Assembly: GCA_958369225.1 (NCBI GenBank)
Contig: CATXID010000004.1
Location: 62,001 to 126,000, forward strand
DNA length: 64,000 bases
Reading direction: 5' to 3'
DNA from: an uncultured Collinsella sp.
GTDB taxonomy: Bacteria; Actinomycetota; Coriobacteriia; Coriobacteriales; Coriobacteriaceae
Every line of letters begins with the position of its first letter. The stretch's first letter is position 1. The position numbers and the translations under genes were made by a program. The notes below the pieces were generated by a model. The model worked only from the letters and a program-made list of their open reading frames with translations. It was not told where the DNA came from and did no database searches. Positions 32,499 to 41,673 of this stretch are shown here, piece after piece.

Positions 32499-34798
32499 GT
32501 GTGATTGAGCGCGAGCAAGTGATGCCACCACGGCCATTGATGCCGTGGACGATGGCGCTTTGTGCCGGCTTGTGTGTGAGCTGTGGCTTGGTACTTAACA
32601 TAGTGGCCGATTTGCTGTTGGGAGAGCGGGCAGCACCCGTCACGTTGCTTATAGCCATTTCCGTTGCTGCTGCGGCTTGCATCGTATTGGCTCGGTCCTG
32701 TATGCGCCTTGTGCGGTGGAGATGTTGGCTTTATGCCGCGGCCCTTGGCTTCGTGGCGGGGGCGGTCGTGTCCGCGGGCTGGGCGATCGGGGCGCTGCGT
32801 GCTTCGAGCGCACTGGATAATCGGGCTGCGAGCAGTCTCGAGTTTGTTGTGCACGGCGACCCGTCCATCAGTGACGGTGCATACTCCTATACCTGCGATG
32901 CGTATGCGGGCGAAAAGCGTTTGGGTCAGGTGCGGCTGTCGTGTGACCGCGAGCTCGACGCCGGTTCGTATGTACGAGCTATCGGTCGAATTTCGCGCTT
33001 TGAGAACGATGCGTATGGGCGCTCACGCGTGCTTCGAGGCGAGCTTCGAAAAGTGAAGGTCATCCGGTTGGTGCCGGTCGATGAGGGCTCTCCGGAACCG
33101 TTGCTTTGGCTGCGAAATGAGCTCCTTGCTGTTATCGCTCCCTCGACCGATCCGGCGCGTTCACTCATTGCCGGCGTTGTCTGTGGGCGCTCGTCCGAGC
33201 TGCGCGCCCAGTCGGCAGGCGATTGGTTTTCGGTGACGGGAACGGCGCATCTTATCGCCGTATCGGGCAGCCATTTGGCTATCGTGGGGTTTGTAATCGA
33301 GGGTGTATTGCAAAAGACTCGGTGTTCACGTGGTCTTCAACGGGCGATATTGGCGATAACGCTTGTGGGTTACGCTGCCTTTACGGGCGCGTCACCCTCG
33401 GCAGTGCGCGCGTGCTGCATGGTGTTCGCGACGCTTGTCGTAAACGGCGCGGGGCGTCGCCGGCATGGCGCATCGTCTCTCTTCGTAACCATGTCCATCT
33501 TTGTACTGCTGCGGCCGACGGTGCTGTTCGAGATGGGCTTTCAGCTTTCATGTGCCAGCGTCTTTGCCATCCTGTGCTTTTGTCCGTACGTCACCTATGC
33601 TTTGGGGGAGCTGGGTGTGCCGACGGGCATTGCCGGCATGCTTTCCGTCACACTGTGCTCGCAGTTGGCGACACTTCCCATTACCATTCCTGCCTTTGGT
33701 ACGGTCTCGCTCATTGCTCCGCTGGCGAATGCGGTCATCGGTCCGGTGGTGAGTCTCCTGCTTGCTGTGTCGATCGTGCTGGTTCCCTTTTCGCTCGTGG
33801 AGCCGTTGCAAGCTTGGGCACTCGTTGTGCCCATGATTGCCGCACGCTGCGCGTTGTTTTTCGAGCAGCTCTTTGCCGCCGTGCCGGGTGCATCCGTGAG
33901 CGTGCCGCCCGATAGCATGTGGATTTATCTAGTGCCGTGTTTGCTGGCGGTTCTGCTGGCCTGGTGGCCGCGTCCCCGTGCACGTCCTATGGCGTTAGGG
34001 CTTGCATGCCTGGTGCTCTTGGCTGCGATTCCGTACATCTACTGGGATCGATTCGCTCCGCCTTCGGTGACGGTGCTCGATGTTGGCCAGGCCGATGCCA
34101 TTCTTATCCGCCAAGGTGGGACCGTGGCGCTCGTCGACTGTGGGCTCGATGAGCGCGTGGTGAGCGCGCTGGTTCGCAATAACGTCCACCATATCGATGC
34201 CGTCTTCGTGACACATTGGGACGAAGACCATTGGGGTGGTCTTCCCGATGTGCTCGATCAGTTTTCGGCTGGAACCATTGTGGTCGCGGCCGATGCGCTT
34301 GACGGTGCGCCTGCTGAGGTCCTGAATCGCCCGGGCGTAACGTATCGGCAGGTGGCATGCGGAGACACGGTCGATATCGGCGCGTTTCGGACACGTGTGA
34401 TGTGGCCGTTTGACACGGTGGATGGCGAGGGCAATGAGGACTCTCTTGTTTTGCTGCTCTCCTATGCTCAGGAAGGCAAGAGCCTGCGTGTGCTTCTCAC
34501 GGGCGATGCCGAGCTCGATCAGGAGCGCGAGTTTGTACAGGAGGTGGGTGATATCGATGTGCTTAAGCTGGGGCATCACGGCTCAAAAGTTTCCGTCGAC
34601 ATAGACCTACTGGAGACGCTTAAGCCCGAGCTCTCTATCGCGAGTGCGGGTGAGGGCAACCGCTACGGCCATCCATCCGATGCCTGCATCGATGCGGTTC
34701 GCGATGCGGGTGGCGCATTCGCTTGCACCATCGAACAAGGAGACATTACCGTTTCGCCGACCGCGAAGGGCTTTGACATGCGATGCCAGCGGCCGTGA
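32495..34798 (+). CDS. comEC: competence channel protein ComEC/Rec2
   Basis: 767 residues. It forms the inner-membrane channel for single-stranded DNA uptake. N-terminal membrane helices and an OB-like DUF4131 region (~90-200), the ComEC core (FSVTGTAHLIAVSGSHLAIVG near residue 245, multiple helices to ~510), and a C-terminal metallo-beta-lactamase-like domain with VTHWDEDHWGGL near 571 and LKLGHHGSK. ATG 32495 overlaps the comEA stop. All three expected domains are present, so the protein appears functional. A holA gene follows, as in many Gram-positives. Confidence 0.96.
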   Translation: MSVIEREQVMPPRPLMPWTMALCAGLCVSCGLVLNIVADLLLGERAAPVTLLIAISVAAAACIVLARSCMRLVRWRCWLYAAALGFVAGAVVSAGWAIGALRASSALDNRAASSLEFVVHGDPSISDGAYSYTCDAYAGEKRLGQVRLSCDRELDAGSYVRAIGRISRFENDAYGRSRVLRGELRKVKVIRLVPVDEGSPEPLLWLRNELLAVIAPSTDPARSLIAGVVCGRSSELRAQSAGDWFSVTGTAHLIAVSGSHLAIVGFVIEGVLQKTRCSRGLQRAILAITLVGYAAFTGASPSAVRACCMVFATLVVNGAGRRRHGASSLFVTMSIFVLLRPTVLFEMGFQLSCASVFAILCFCPYVTYALGELGVPTGIAGMLSVTLCSQLATLPITIPAFGTVSLIAPLANAVIGPVVSLLLAVSIVLVPFSLVEPLQAWALVVPMIAARCALFFEQLFAAVPGASVSVPPDSMWIYLVPCLLAVLLAWWPRPRARPMALGLACLVLLAAIPYIYWDRFAPPSVTVLDVGQADAILIRQGGTVALVDCGLDERVVSALVRNNVHHIDAVFVTHWDEDHWGGLPDVLDQFSAGTIVVAADALDGAPAEVLNRPGVTYRQVACGDTVDIGAFRTRVMWPFDTVDGEGNEDSLVLLLSYAQEGKSLRVLLTGDAELDQEREFVQEVGDIDVLKLGHHGSKVSVDIDLLETLKPELSIASAGEGNRYGHPSDACIDAVRDAGGAFACTIEQGDITVSPTAKGFDMRCQRP

Positions 34799-34806
34799 TG
34801 ACATCG

Positions 34807-34836
34807 TTGGCGCGCGGTGTGCCCCTGGGCTAAAAT
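34807..34836 (+). promoter_or_regulatory. holA promoter
   Basis: TTGGCG (34807-34812), an 18-bp spacer and TAAAAT (34831-34836), 40 bp before the holA start. It allows constitutive holA expression independent of comEA-comEC. Confidence 0.65.
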
Positions 34837-34876
34837 GGCACAGTACGAATCCGAGTGTCTGCGAGAGGGGAGCGCG

Positions 34877-35839
34877 ATGTCCGAAACCGGTCTGCTGCCG
34901 GCATATCTGATCGTCGGTACCGATGGGGTCAAGCGCGACCACGCCGTCTCGCGTATGAAAGCTCGCTTGGAAAAGTCGGGTATGGTTGAGTTCAATCTCG
35001 ATGAACGCGACATGACGAAAGATCCCGATATCGAGTCGATCATCGGTTCGCTCAATACCTTTCCCATGGGTAGCGAGTTTCGCCTGGTGATCCTCGACGG
35101 CTGCTCCAAGCTCGCCAAGGCGGTCTCGGAACCGCTTGTCGAGTACCTCGCAAGCCCCAGCCCCACGACGGTCTGTCTCATTATCGCCGACTCACTTGCC
35201 AAGAATACGCGCCTGTATAAGGCAATCGCCAAGATCGACAAGAAGGCTATCGTCGATTGCTCGGGTACCAAGCGCTGGGAACTGCCGCGCCGCGTCCAGC
35301 AGATGGCGACGCAGCACGGTAAGTCCATCTCGACGGCTGCTGCCGAGGAGCTCGTCTCGCGCTCTGGCGAAAACACGCGTATGCTCGATAACGACCTGGC
35401 AAAGCTCGCCCAGATGGTCGAGGCGCCCCAGATTGAGCTTGCCGACGTGGAGCGTTGGATCGTGCGTACGGCCGAGGTTCAGCCCTGGGACTTCCTCAAC
35501 GCCGTCTCGGCTCGCGATATGCGGCGTTCGCTCGAGCTCTTTAAGCTTCTGCCCTCCAAGAGCTACGTGTGGACCTACACGCTGCTATGCGGTCGTATCC
35601 GTGAGCTGATCGTCGCCAAGGCGCTCGATGGGCGTGGGCAGGGGCGTGAGCTCGCCGCGACGCTCAAGCTTCAGGCCTGGCAGGTCAAGAATCACCTTAC
35701 CTGGGCACGTCGTTTTTCGATGGCAGAGCTCGTTGCCGCGCTCGAGGGTGCCGTCGATGTGGAGCTCGCTCTCAAGGGTTCGGCCGATTCGGAGACCGCG
35801 CTTTTGCTCTGGATTACGAACATCTTGAGAAAATCGTGA
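34877..35839 (+). CDS. holA: DNA polymerase III delta subunit
   Basis: 320 residues. Delta opens the sliding clamp in the clamp loader. The N-terminal PAYLIVGTDGVKRD, EFRLVILDGCSKL and the collar-domain segment PWDFLNAVSARDMRRSLELFKLL are recognisable; similarity is otherwise loose, as usual for HolA. ATG 34877 follows GAGGGGAG; an upstream in-frame start at 34817 precedes the promoter -10 and is rejected. Confidence 0.9.
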   Translation: MSETGLLPAYLIVGTDGVKRDHAVSRMKARLEKSGMVEFNLDERDMTKDPDIESIIGSLNTFPMGSEFRLVILDGCSKLAKAVSEPLVEYLASPSPTTVCLIIADSLAKNTRLYKAIAKIDKKAIVDCSGTKRWELPRRVQQMATQHGKSISTAAAEELVSRSGENTRMLDNDLAKLAQMVEAPQIELADVERWIVRTAEVQPWDFLNAVSARDMRRSLELFKLLPSKSYVWTYTLLCGRIRELIVAKALDGRGQGRELAATLKLQAWQVKNHLTWARRFSMAELVAALEGAVDVELALKGSADSETALLLWITNILRKS

Positions 35840-35888
35840 TGATACCTGCCTATTTGACAAATTCGTTCTATCCCTTTGAGGGGTAGCG

Positions 35889-35897
35889 TGCTATAGT
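35889..35897 (+). promoter_or_regulatory. rpsT extended -10
   Basis: TGC-TATAGT, 76 bp before the rpsT start. TTGACA at 35854-35859 is 32 bp upstream of the hexamer, too far to serve as its -35. Confidence 0.55.
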
Positions 35898-35972
35898 AGG
35901 CGCTTGCATGACCTCACCGTGTCTCAGAGGTGTCATACATTTTTTGCAAGGAACTCGAAAGGAACTCCAGAA

Positions 35973-36239
35973 GTGGCAAACATCAAGTCTCAGAAGAAGC
36001 GTATCCGCACCAATGAGGCAGCTCGCATGCGTAACAAGGCTGTCAAGTCCGAGCTCAAGACGCTGACCAAGCACGTCCAGTCCGCCGTCGCCGAGGGCGA
36101 CGCCGAGAAGGCCCAGGCCGCCCTCAAGACCGTCACCAAGCGTCTCGACATGGCTGCCGCCAAGCATGTTATCCACAAGAACCAGGCTTCCAACCGCAAG
36201 TCCGGTCTTGCCAAGCTCGTGAACAGCATCAACGCCTAA
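35973..36239 (+). CDS. rpsT: 30S ribosomal protein S20
   Basis: 88 residues, (V/M)ANIKSQKKRIRTNEAARM to SNRKSGLAKLVNSINA, an all-helical 16S rRNA-binding protein. The start is GTG 35973, preceded by GAAAGGAAC. The upstream frame from 35904 has no ribosome-binding site. It is monocistronic, with a strong terminator 36 bp after the stop. Confidence 0.97.
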   Translation: MANIKSQKKRIRTNEAARMRNKAVKSELKTLTKHVQSAVAEGDAEKAQAALKTVTKRLDMAAAKHVIHKNQASNRKSGLAKLVNSINA

Positions 36240-36274
36240 GTTTTAAATTTCACACCACACAGATTACGCGCATA

Positions 36275-36310
36275 AATGGAGCCTGTTTTATGGAACAGGC
36301 TCCATTTTTT
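36275..36310 (+). terminator. rpsT terminator
   Basis: A perfect 13-bp stem, AATGGAGCCTGTT (36275-36287) / AACAGGCTCCATT (36294-36306), followed by a T-tract to 36310. It lies only 26 bp before the lepA start codon. Confidence 0.95.
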
Positions 36311-36322
36311 GTGCCGCTCGGG

Positions 36323-36328
36323 TAAGAT
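36323..36328 (+). promoter_or_regulatory. possible lepA -10, leaderless transcript
   Basis: TAAGAT ends 7 bp before the lepA ATG (36336), placing the expected transcription start on the ATG. No Shine-Dalgarno sequence lies between. The -35 would overlap the rpsT terminator and is weak. Confidence 0.4.
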
Positions 36329-36335
36329 AGTCCGC

Positions 36336-38147
36336 ATGAATACTTCAATTGACATTTCCCACATCCGCAACTTCTCGATCGTTGCGCATATCGACCATGG
36401 CAAGTCCACGATCAGTGACCGCATCCTCGAGCTCACCCATACCGTCGATGAGCGCGACATGGAGTCGCAGCTGCTTGACACGATGGACATCGAGCGCGAG
36501 CGCGGCATTACGATCAAGTCCAATGCCGTCCGCGTGTCTTATGACGCCGACGACGGCGAGACGTATCAGTTCAACCTGATCGATACGCCGGGCCACGTGG
36601 ACTTTACCTACGAGGTCTCACGTTCGCTGGCCGCCTGTGAGGGCGCCGTGCTCGTCGTGGACGCCACTCAGGGCGTCGAGGCGCAGACCGTTTCCAACGC
36701 GACGCTCGCCATGAACGCCAACTTGGACATTGTTCCGGCCATCAATAAGATCGACCTTCCCTCGGCGCACCCCGACGAGGTTAAGACCGAGATCGAAGAC
36801 GATCTGGCCATTCCCGCCGACGATGCCGTGTGCGTGTCGGGCAAGACCGGCGAGGGCATCCACGATCTGCTGGAGTCCATCGTCTTTTTGATCTCGCCTC
36901 CCAAGGGCGATGCAAATGGCCCTCTCAAGGCACTTATTCTGGATTCGTACTTCGATGAGTACCGCGGCGTCGTCGCTACGGTGCGCGTCTTTGACGGTTC
37001 AATCAAAAAGGGCGATACCCTGCGCATGATGCAGGCCAAGGGCGACTTCTTGGTCGACGGCGTGGGCGTCAAGCGCCCCGCCGAGACGCCGGTCGATGCT
37101 CTGACCGTCGGCGAGGTCGGCTACGTGGTAACGGGCCTGAAGGACCCCGAGGCCGTGCGCGTGGGCGATACCCTTACGTGGGCTTCGAACCCCTGTCCCG
37201 AGCCGCTGCCGGGCTACCGTGAGGCCAAGCCCATGGTCTACACGGGCCTGTTCCCCATCGACAACAAGGACTATGAGAACCTGCGCGACGCGCTCGATAA
37301 GCTGCACGTCAACGATCCGTCGTTGGTGTGGGAGCCCGAGACGTCGGTGGCGCTGGGCTTTGGCTTCCGCGTGGGCTTCCTGGGCCTGCTACACATGGAG
37401 GTCGTCAAGGAGCGCCTGGAGCGCGAGTTCAATCTGGACCTGATCGCCACGAGCCCCTCGGTCGACTACCACGTGTACAAGACTGATGGCGAGATGATCG
37501 ATGTTCGCAGCCCGCAGGATCTGCCCGAGGCCACGCGCATCGAGCGTATCGAAGAGCCCTACCTCAAGGCAAAGATCATCTGCCCGCCCGAGTATACGGG
37601 TGCCGTCATGCAGCTCGCTATCGAACACCGTGGCGTCACGACCGATATGATCCACCTGACGAGCAAATCGGTCGAGATGCGCTTTGATATGCCGCTCGCC
37701 GAGCTCATCTTGGACTTCTTCGATCAGCTCAAGAGCCGCACCAAGGGTTACGCCTCGCTCGACTACGAGTTCAACGAATATCGCCCCTCCGAGCTCGTCA
37801 AGCTCGACATCCTGCTTTCGGGCGACGAGGTGGACGCTCTGTCGTTTATCGTACACAAGGATAAGGCTTATGGCCTGGCCCGCGGCCTGTGCGACAAGCT
37901 TAAGGAGATCATCCCGCGGCAGCTGTTCGAGGTGCCTATCCAGGGCGCCATCGGCAACAAGATCATCGCCCGCTCCACCGTTAAGGCGCGCCGTAAGGAT
38001 GTGCTGGCCAAGTGTTACGGCGGCGATATCTCGCGAAAGCGCAAGCTGCTCGAGAAGCAGAAAGAGGGCAAGAAGCGCATGAAGGCCATCGGCTCGGTCG
38101 AGGTCCCGCAGGAGGCCTTTATGGCGATTCTCAAGGTGGACGAGTAG
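36336..38147 (+). CDS. lepA: elongation factor 4 (LepA)
   Basis: 603 residues. A translational GTPase that acts on stalled or initiating ribosomes. G1 AHIDHGKST, G3 DTPGHVDF and G4 NKID are in the N-terminal domain. The C-terminal LepA-specific domain ends KCYGGDISRKRKLLEKQKEGKKRMK. ATG 36336 matches the family start (MNTSIDISHIRNFSIVAHIDHG); the longer frame from 36276 reads through the rpsT terminator. There is no clear Shine-Dalgarno and the -10 suggests a leaderless message. Confidence 0.97.
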   Translation: MNTSIDISHIRNFSIVAHIDHGKSTISDRILELTHTVDERDMESQLLDTMDIERERGITIKSNAVRVSYDADDGETYQFNLIDTPGHVDFTYEVSRSLAACEGAVLVVDATQGVEAQTVSNATLAMNANLDIVPAINKIDLPSAHPDEVKTEIEDDLAIPADDAVCVSGKTGEGIHDLLESIVFLISPPKGDANGPLKALILDSYFDEYRGVVATVRVFDGSIKKGDTLRMMQAKGDFLVDGVGVKRPAETPVDALTVGEVGYVVTGLKDPEAVRVGDTLTWASNPCPEPLPGYREAKPMVYTGLFPIDNKDYENLRDALDKLHVNDPSLVWEPETSVALGFGFRVGFLGLLHMEVVKERLEREFNLDLIATSPSVDYHVYKTDGEMIDVRSPQDLPEATRIERIEEPYLKAKIICPPEYTGAVMQLAIEHRGVTTDMIHLTSKSVEMRFDMPLAELILDFFDQLKSRTKGYASLDYEFNEYRPSELVKLDILLSGDEVDALSFIVHKDKAYGLARGLCDKLKEIIPRQLFEVPIQGAIGNKIIARSTVKARRKDVLAKCYGGDISRKRKLLEKQKEGKKRMKAIGSVEVPQEAFMAILKVDE

Positions 38148-38151
38148 TTCC

Positions 38152-39195
38152 ATGGCGCTTTCTGAATACAGCAAGCGGCTGCTGGGCGCCTATGCCGAGC
38201 AGCCGTTCCTTATGGCTCCCATGGCGGGCGTAACCGACCCCGCCTATCGCATCATGTGTCGCCGCCGCGGTGCCAACCTTGCCTACAGCGAGATGGTGAG
38301 CGTTGCGGGCCTTGCCTATGCCAGCAACAAGACGTGGCGCCTGGTATTGCCGGCCGACGAAGAACAGCAGATTTGCGTGCAGCTCTTTGGTTCCAAGCCC
38401 GATCAGTTTGCGAGTGCCGTCGCTGCCGTCGAGGAGCGCGTGGGCGATCGCCTGTCATTGATTGATATCAACATGGCGTGTCCGGCTCGCAAGGTCGTTA
38501 CCAAGGGCGAGGGCTCGGCGCTTATGCGCACGCCCGATCTGGCCGAGAAGATTGTCGAGGCAGCGGTGGGCGCGGCGCATGTTCCCGTGACCGTGAAGAT
38601 CCGCAAGGGTTTTTATGCCGAGGATCGCAACGCCGCAACGTTTGCCCAGATGCTCGAAGGGGCGGGCGCCTCCGCAGTTGCCGTGCACGGTCGTTGTGCC
38701 ACGCAGCTCTATACGGGCCAGGCCGATTGGTCTGTCGTCGATGAGGTTGCCGAAGCCGTCGAGATTCCCGTGATTGGTTCGGGCGATGTGTTCTCGGCCG
38801 AGGACGCGGCGGAGCGTCTGCGCGGCTCGGGTGCCAGCGCGGTGTTTATTGCGCGCGGTATCTACGGTAATCCCTGGGTGTTCGGCGATGCACGCGCCCT
38901 TGCACTCGATGGCACGCCGGTTCCTTCTCGCTCCTCGGTCGAGCGCCTGGAGGCCCTGCGTGAGCATCTGACGTTGACGCACGAGCTTCTGCCGCTTATG
39001 TCGCGCGCCCGTACGTATGCAAGCTGGTACTTAAAGGGTATGCCCCATGCCGCCGCCTGGCGCGCTCGGGTGGTGCGTTGCTCCGCGTACGAGGAGTTTA
39101 TGGCGCTGGTCGATGATATCGAGCGCGACGTGGTGGCCTGCGAGGCCGCCCTTGCCGCCGGCGAATCGGTGCCCGCTCATCCGCTGGAGGCCTAA
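38152..39195 (+). CDS. dus: tRNA-dihydrouridine synthase (DusB/NifR3 family)
   Basis: 347 residues. An FMN enzyme reducing uridines in tRNA D-loops. FLMAPMAGVTDPAYRI near residue 19, the active-site Cys in DINMACPARKVV, KIRKGF and VHGRCATQLYTGQADW, and the FMN-binding VIGSGDVFSAEDA are all present. The ATG is 5 bp after the lepA stop, with GGACGAG upstream. hemW follows after 3 bp. Confidence 0.94.
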   Translation: MALSEYSKRLLGAYAEQPFLMAPMAGVTDPAYRIMCRRRGANLAYSEMVSVAGLAYASNKTWRLVLPADEEQQICVQLFGSKPDQFASAVAAVEERVGDRLSLIDINMACPARKVVTKGEGSALMRTPDLAEKIVEAAVGAAHVPVTVKIRKGFYAEDRNAATFAQMLEGAGASAVAVHGRCATQLYTGQADWSVVDEVAEAVEIPVIGSGDVFSAEDAAERLRGSGASAVFIARGIYGNPWVFGDARALALDGTPVPSRSSVERLEALREHLTLTHELLPLMSRARTYASWYLKGMPHAAAWRARVVRCSAYEEFMALVDDIERDVVACEAALAAGESVPAHPLEA

Positions 39196-39197
39196 CG

Positions 39198-40430
39198 GTG
39201 GCCGTTACCGCGCTGTATGTGCACGTGCCGTTTTGCGCTCAAAAATGCCGCTATTGCGACTTTGACTCGCAAAGCTTGGCCCCGTGCGACCTGGATGCTG
39301 CGCTCGATGCCTATTTTGAGCACCTGTATACGCGGCTCGATGCCTTTGGCAACGCTGGGGCACTCAGGCAGATCCGCACGGTCTACGTAGGCGGCGGCAC
39401 GCCGTCGCTGGCAGGGGAGCGCTTGGTGAAACTTGCCCGTCGTATCTCCATGTGGTGCAAGCCCGTTGAGTTTACCTGCGAAGCCAATCCTGAGTCGCTG
39501 ACCGCTGAGCTCGCCACCGCGCTTGCCGAGGCGGGTGTCACGCGCATCTCTCTGGGTGTGCAAACCCTCGACGATACCGAGTTGGCTGTTATTGGCCGTA
39601 TCCATAATGCCGAACGGGCGCTTGAGGCTATCGCGACGGTGAAGGATGTTGGGCTCGATGTGTCGTGCGACCTTATGTGCGGGCTTCCCGGACAGACTAT
39701 GGCGAGCTGGCGATACACGCTTGATGGCGTGCTTGCGGCAGCCCCGCTCCATGTGTCGGTCTATCCGCTCACGCTCGAGGAGGGCACGCCGCTTTACCGC
39801 ATGGCGTGCCGTGACGAGTCGCTTGAGCCCGATGAGGATTTCCAAGCCGCATGCATGGACGTTGCGCGCGAGCGGCTGAGTTCGGCGGGCTATCACCCGT
39901 ATGAGGTGGCGAGCTACGCGCTCGATGGGCATGAATGTGCTCATAATATCGCCTACTGGACTGGTCGGGGCTATCTGGGTTTGGGTCGTTCTGCCGCGGG
40001 TATGCTCGATGCCGAGGACTTCGATCGCCTGGCTGGGCTGTTTCCCGGCGTGGCCCCCCGTGGTGACTTTCACCGCGTGCGTCTGGTCCAGCGCAACGAT
40101 GACGCGACGGCGTTTGAGGCCGAGTACCTGACGCGTCGCGAGGCGGCAGCCGAGGACCTGATGCTTGCTTGTCGCATGACGCGCGGTATTGCTTCCGACC
40201 TGTTGGTTCGCGCGGCTCGTGTTATCCCTGCCGATGAGCTGACGGCGGCTTGTGACCGCGCTCTTGAGCTTGGGCTTGCCACTTGGGCGCCCGAGCACGG
40301 TGATACCCATGTGGGGCCTTTCGCCTCTGCCGATGTCATCGCTGGCCGCATCTGTGCCCGCCTGGCGCCGACCCACCTGGGCTGGCTCGATGGAAATGTT
40401 CTGTTCGAGCTGTTTTGGGATCTAGCTTAG
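39198..40430 (+). CDS. hemW: radical SAM heme chaperone HemW family
   Basis: 410 residues. HemW binds heme and a [4Fe-4S] cluster; it was formerly called oxygen-independent coproporphyrinogen oxidase-like. The N-terminal LYVHVPFCAQKCRYCDF holds the CxxxCxxC cluster, then YVGGGTPS and the SAM-binding region; the HemW C-terminal domain is present. GTG 39198 is 3 bp after the dus stop. HemW rather than the true oxidase HemN is inferred from length and sequence context; substrate certainty is moderate. Confidence 0.9.
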   Translation: MAVTALYVHVPFCAQKCRYCDFDSQSLAPCDLDAALDAYFEHLYTRLDAFGNAGALRQIRTVYVGGGTPSLAGERLVKLARRISMWCKPVEFTCEANPESLTAELATALAEAGVTRISLGVQTLDDTELAVIGRIHNAERALEAIATVKDVGLDVSCDLMCGLPGQTMASWRYTLDGVLAAAPLHVSVYPLTLEEGTPLYRMACRDESLEPDEDFQAACMDVARERLSSAGYHPYEVASYALDGHECAHNIAYWTGRGYLGLGRSAAGMLDAEDFDRLAGLFPGVAPRGDFHRVRLVQRNDDATAFEAEYLTRREAAAEDLMLACRMTRGIASDLLVRAARVIPADELTAACDRALELGLATWAPEHGDTHVGPFASADVIAGRICARLAPTHLGWLDGNVLFELFWDLA

Positions 40431-40440
40431 GCCGCTCGGG

Positions 40441-40446
40441 TAGAAT
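40441..40446 (+). promoter_or_regulatory. possible -10 upstream of the membrane DnaJ gene
   Basis: TAGAAT, 43 bp before ATG 40489. The 12-mer GCCGCTCGGGTA (40431-40442) that contains its first bases also precedes lepA (36313-36324). No CIRCE or HAIR-like heat-shock operator was seen. Confidence 0.35.
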
Positions 40447-40488
40447 TACCGGAATATATACGCTGCTGTGAGCAGGAGGTTGCCGCGC

Positions 40489-41592
40489 ATGGCGACGATG
40501 AACGAAAAAGATTACTACGAGATCTTGGGTGTCTCCAAGGACGCCACCTCGCGTGATATTCAAAAGGCTTTCCAGCAAAAGGCCCGCAAGCTCCATCCGG
40601 ACGTCAATAAAGAGCCGGATGCCGAGGAGAAGTTTAAAGAGGTTTCCGAGGCCTACGCCGTGCTCTCGGACGAGCAGAAGCGTGCGCGTTACGACGCCAT
40701 GCGGTCGGGCAATCCCTTTGCCGGTGCACCGACGGCTTCGCCCTATGGCGGTGGCTATGCCGGCAGCGCCGGTTACGGCAATCCCTTTGACGGCGGGTTC
40801 CCCTTCGGGGGTGCCTGGGGACAGCCCCGTCGCGGCCAGGCGGCCTACAACCCCGAGAGTGGCGCCAACGTGGTCGTCGATATCAAGCTCGACGCCAAGG
40901 AGGCCAAGAGCGGTGCCCACAAGACCGTTCGCTACACCCGCTTTGACACCTGCGGACATTGTGGCGGATCGGGCTCCGTTTCGTCAGAGCATGCCCACAC
41001 CTGCCCGAGCTGCGGCGGTCGCGGCCATATCGATGTCGACCTGTCCTTCCTGTTTGGTGCGGGCACGTTCCAGACGGTTTGTCCTGAGTGCGGCGGTTCC
41101 GGCAAGGTCGTTGCCGACCCGTGCCCCGATTGCGGTGGCAGCGGCCGTACCCGCGTAACCTCCGAGCAGACGATTGAGTTTCCCGCCGGCACGCATGATG
41201 GCGACGAGGTGCGCATCCCCAACATGGGTCATGCCGGCACGAACGGCGCTTCGGGCGGTGACCTGGTCGGTCGTGCTCACGTTGAGGCCGAGCGCCTGGA
41301 GGGTAAGGCTCGCACCGGCTTCTACCTCATGGGCATCATCGCTCCGTTTTTGGTGCTGTCGGCCATCTCGGGCGTGTTCTCCGCCTTTGCCATGATGTGC
41401 TTCATTCCGTTTGCCATGGGCTTGTTCATGGTGCTGTCGGACGGCGTGCTTCATCGCAGCCTGCTGTGGTGGAAGCGCGGCGCGATGCAGTTTGCCAATG
41501 GATTTGCCAACGGTTTTATGTTCGCGCTCGTGTCGGTTTGGTTCGCGAGCTGCTCGCAGCGGGCCGTGCTTTCGCCGTACGGAATGCAATAA
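40489..41592 (+). CDS. DnaJ-like protein with C-terminal membrane segments
   Basis: 367 residues. J domain (residues ~6-70; DYYEILGVSKDAT, HPDVNKE) for Hsp70 stimulation, a Gly/Phe-rich linker (~78-125), and a complete zinc-finger region with four CxxCxGxG repeats (CGHCGGSG, CPSCGGRG, CPECGGSG, CPDCGGSG; ~154-220). The second substrate-binding domain and dimerisation tail of DnaJ are missing. After ~279 come two or three hydrophobic segments (FYLMGIIAPFLVLSAIS and following; GFMFALVSVWFASC). ATG 40489 follows AGGAGG (40474-40479). It is followed after 81 bp by a canonical dnaJ, so it looks like a membrane-tethered paralogue. Confidence 0.85.
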   Translation: MATMNEKDYYEILGVSKDATSRDIQKAFQQKARKLHPDVNKEPDAEEKFKEVSEAYAVLSDEQKRARYDAMRSGNPFAGAPTASPYGGGYAGSAGYGNPFDGGFPFGGAWGQPRRGQAAYNPESGANVVVDIKLDAKEAKSGAHKTVRYTRFDTCGHCGGSGSVSSEHAHTCPSCGGRGHIDVDLSFLFGAGTFQTVCPECGGSGKVVADPCPDCGGSGRTRVTSEQTIEFPAGTHDGDEVRIPNMGHAGTNGASGGDLVGRAHVEAERLEGKARTGFYLMGIIAPFLVLSAISGVFSAFAMMCFIPFAMGLFMVLSDGVLHRSLLWWKRGAMQFANGFANGFMFALVSVWFASCSQRAVLSPYGMQ

Positions 41593-41673
41593 CATCAAAC
41601 CCTCTGTTTGCGCCCGGCCCAGCTTGGGTATAGGACGCACTGTGACAATAATGAAAGTTGGAAGGATTCGGTC

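Noticed and set aside
35854..35859. TTGACA as the rpsT -35
   Set aside because: It is 32 bp from TATAGT; the extended -10 is the better supported element.
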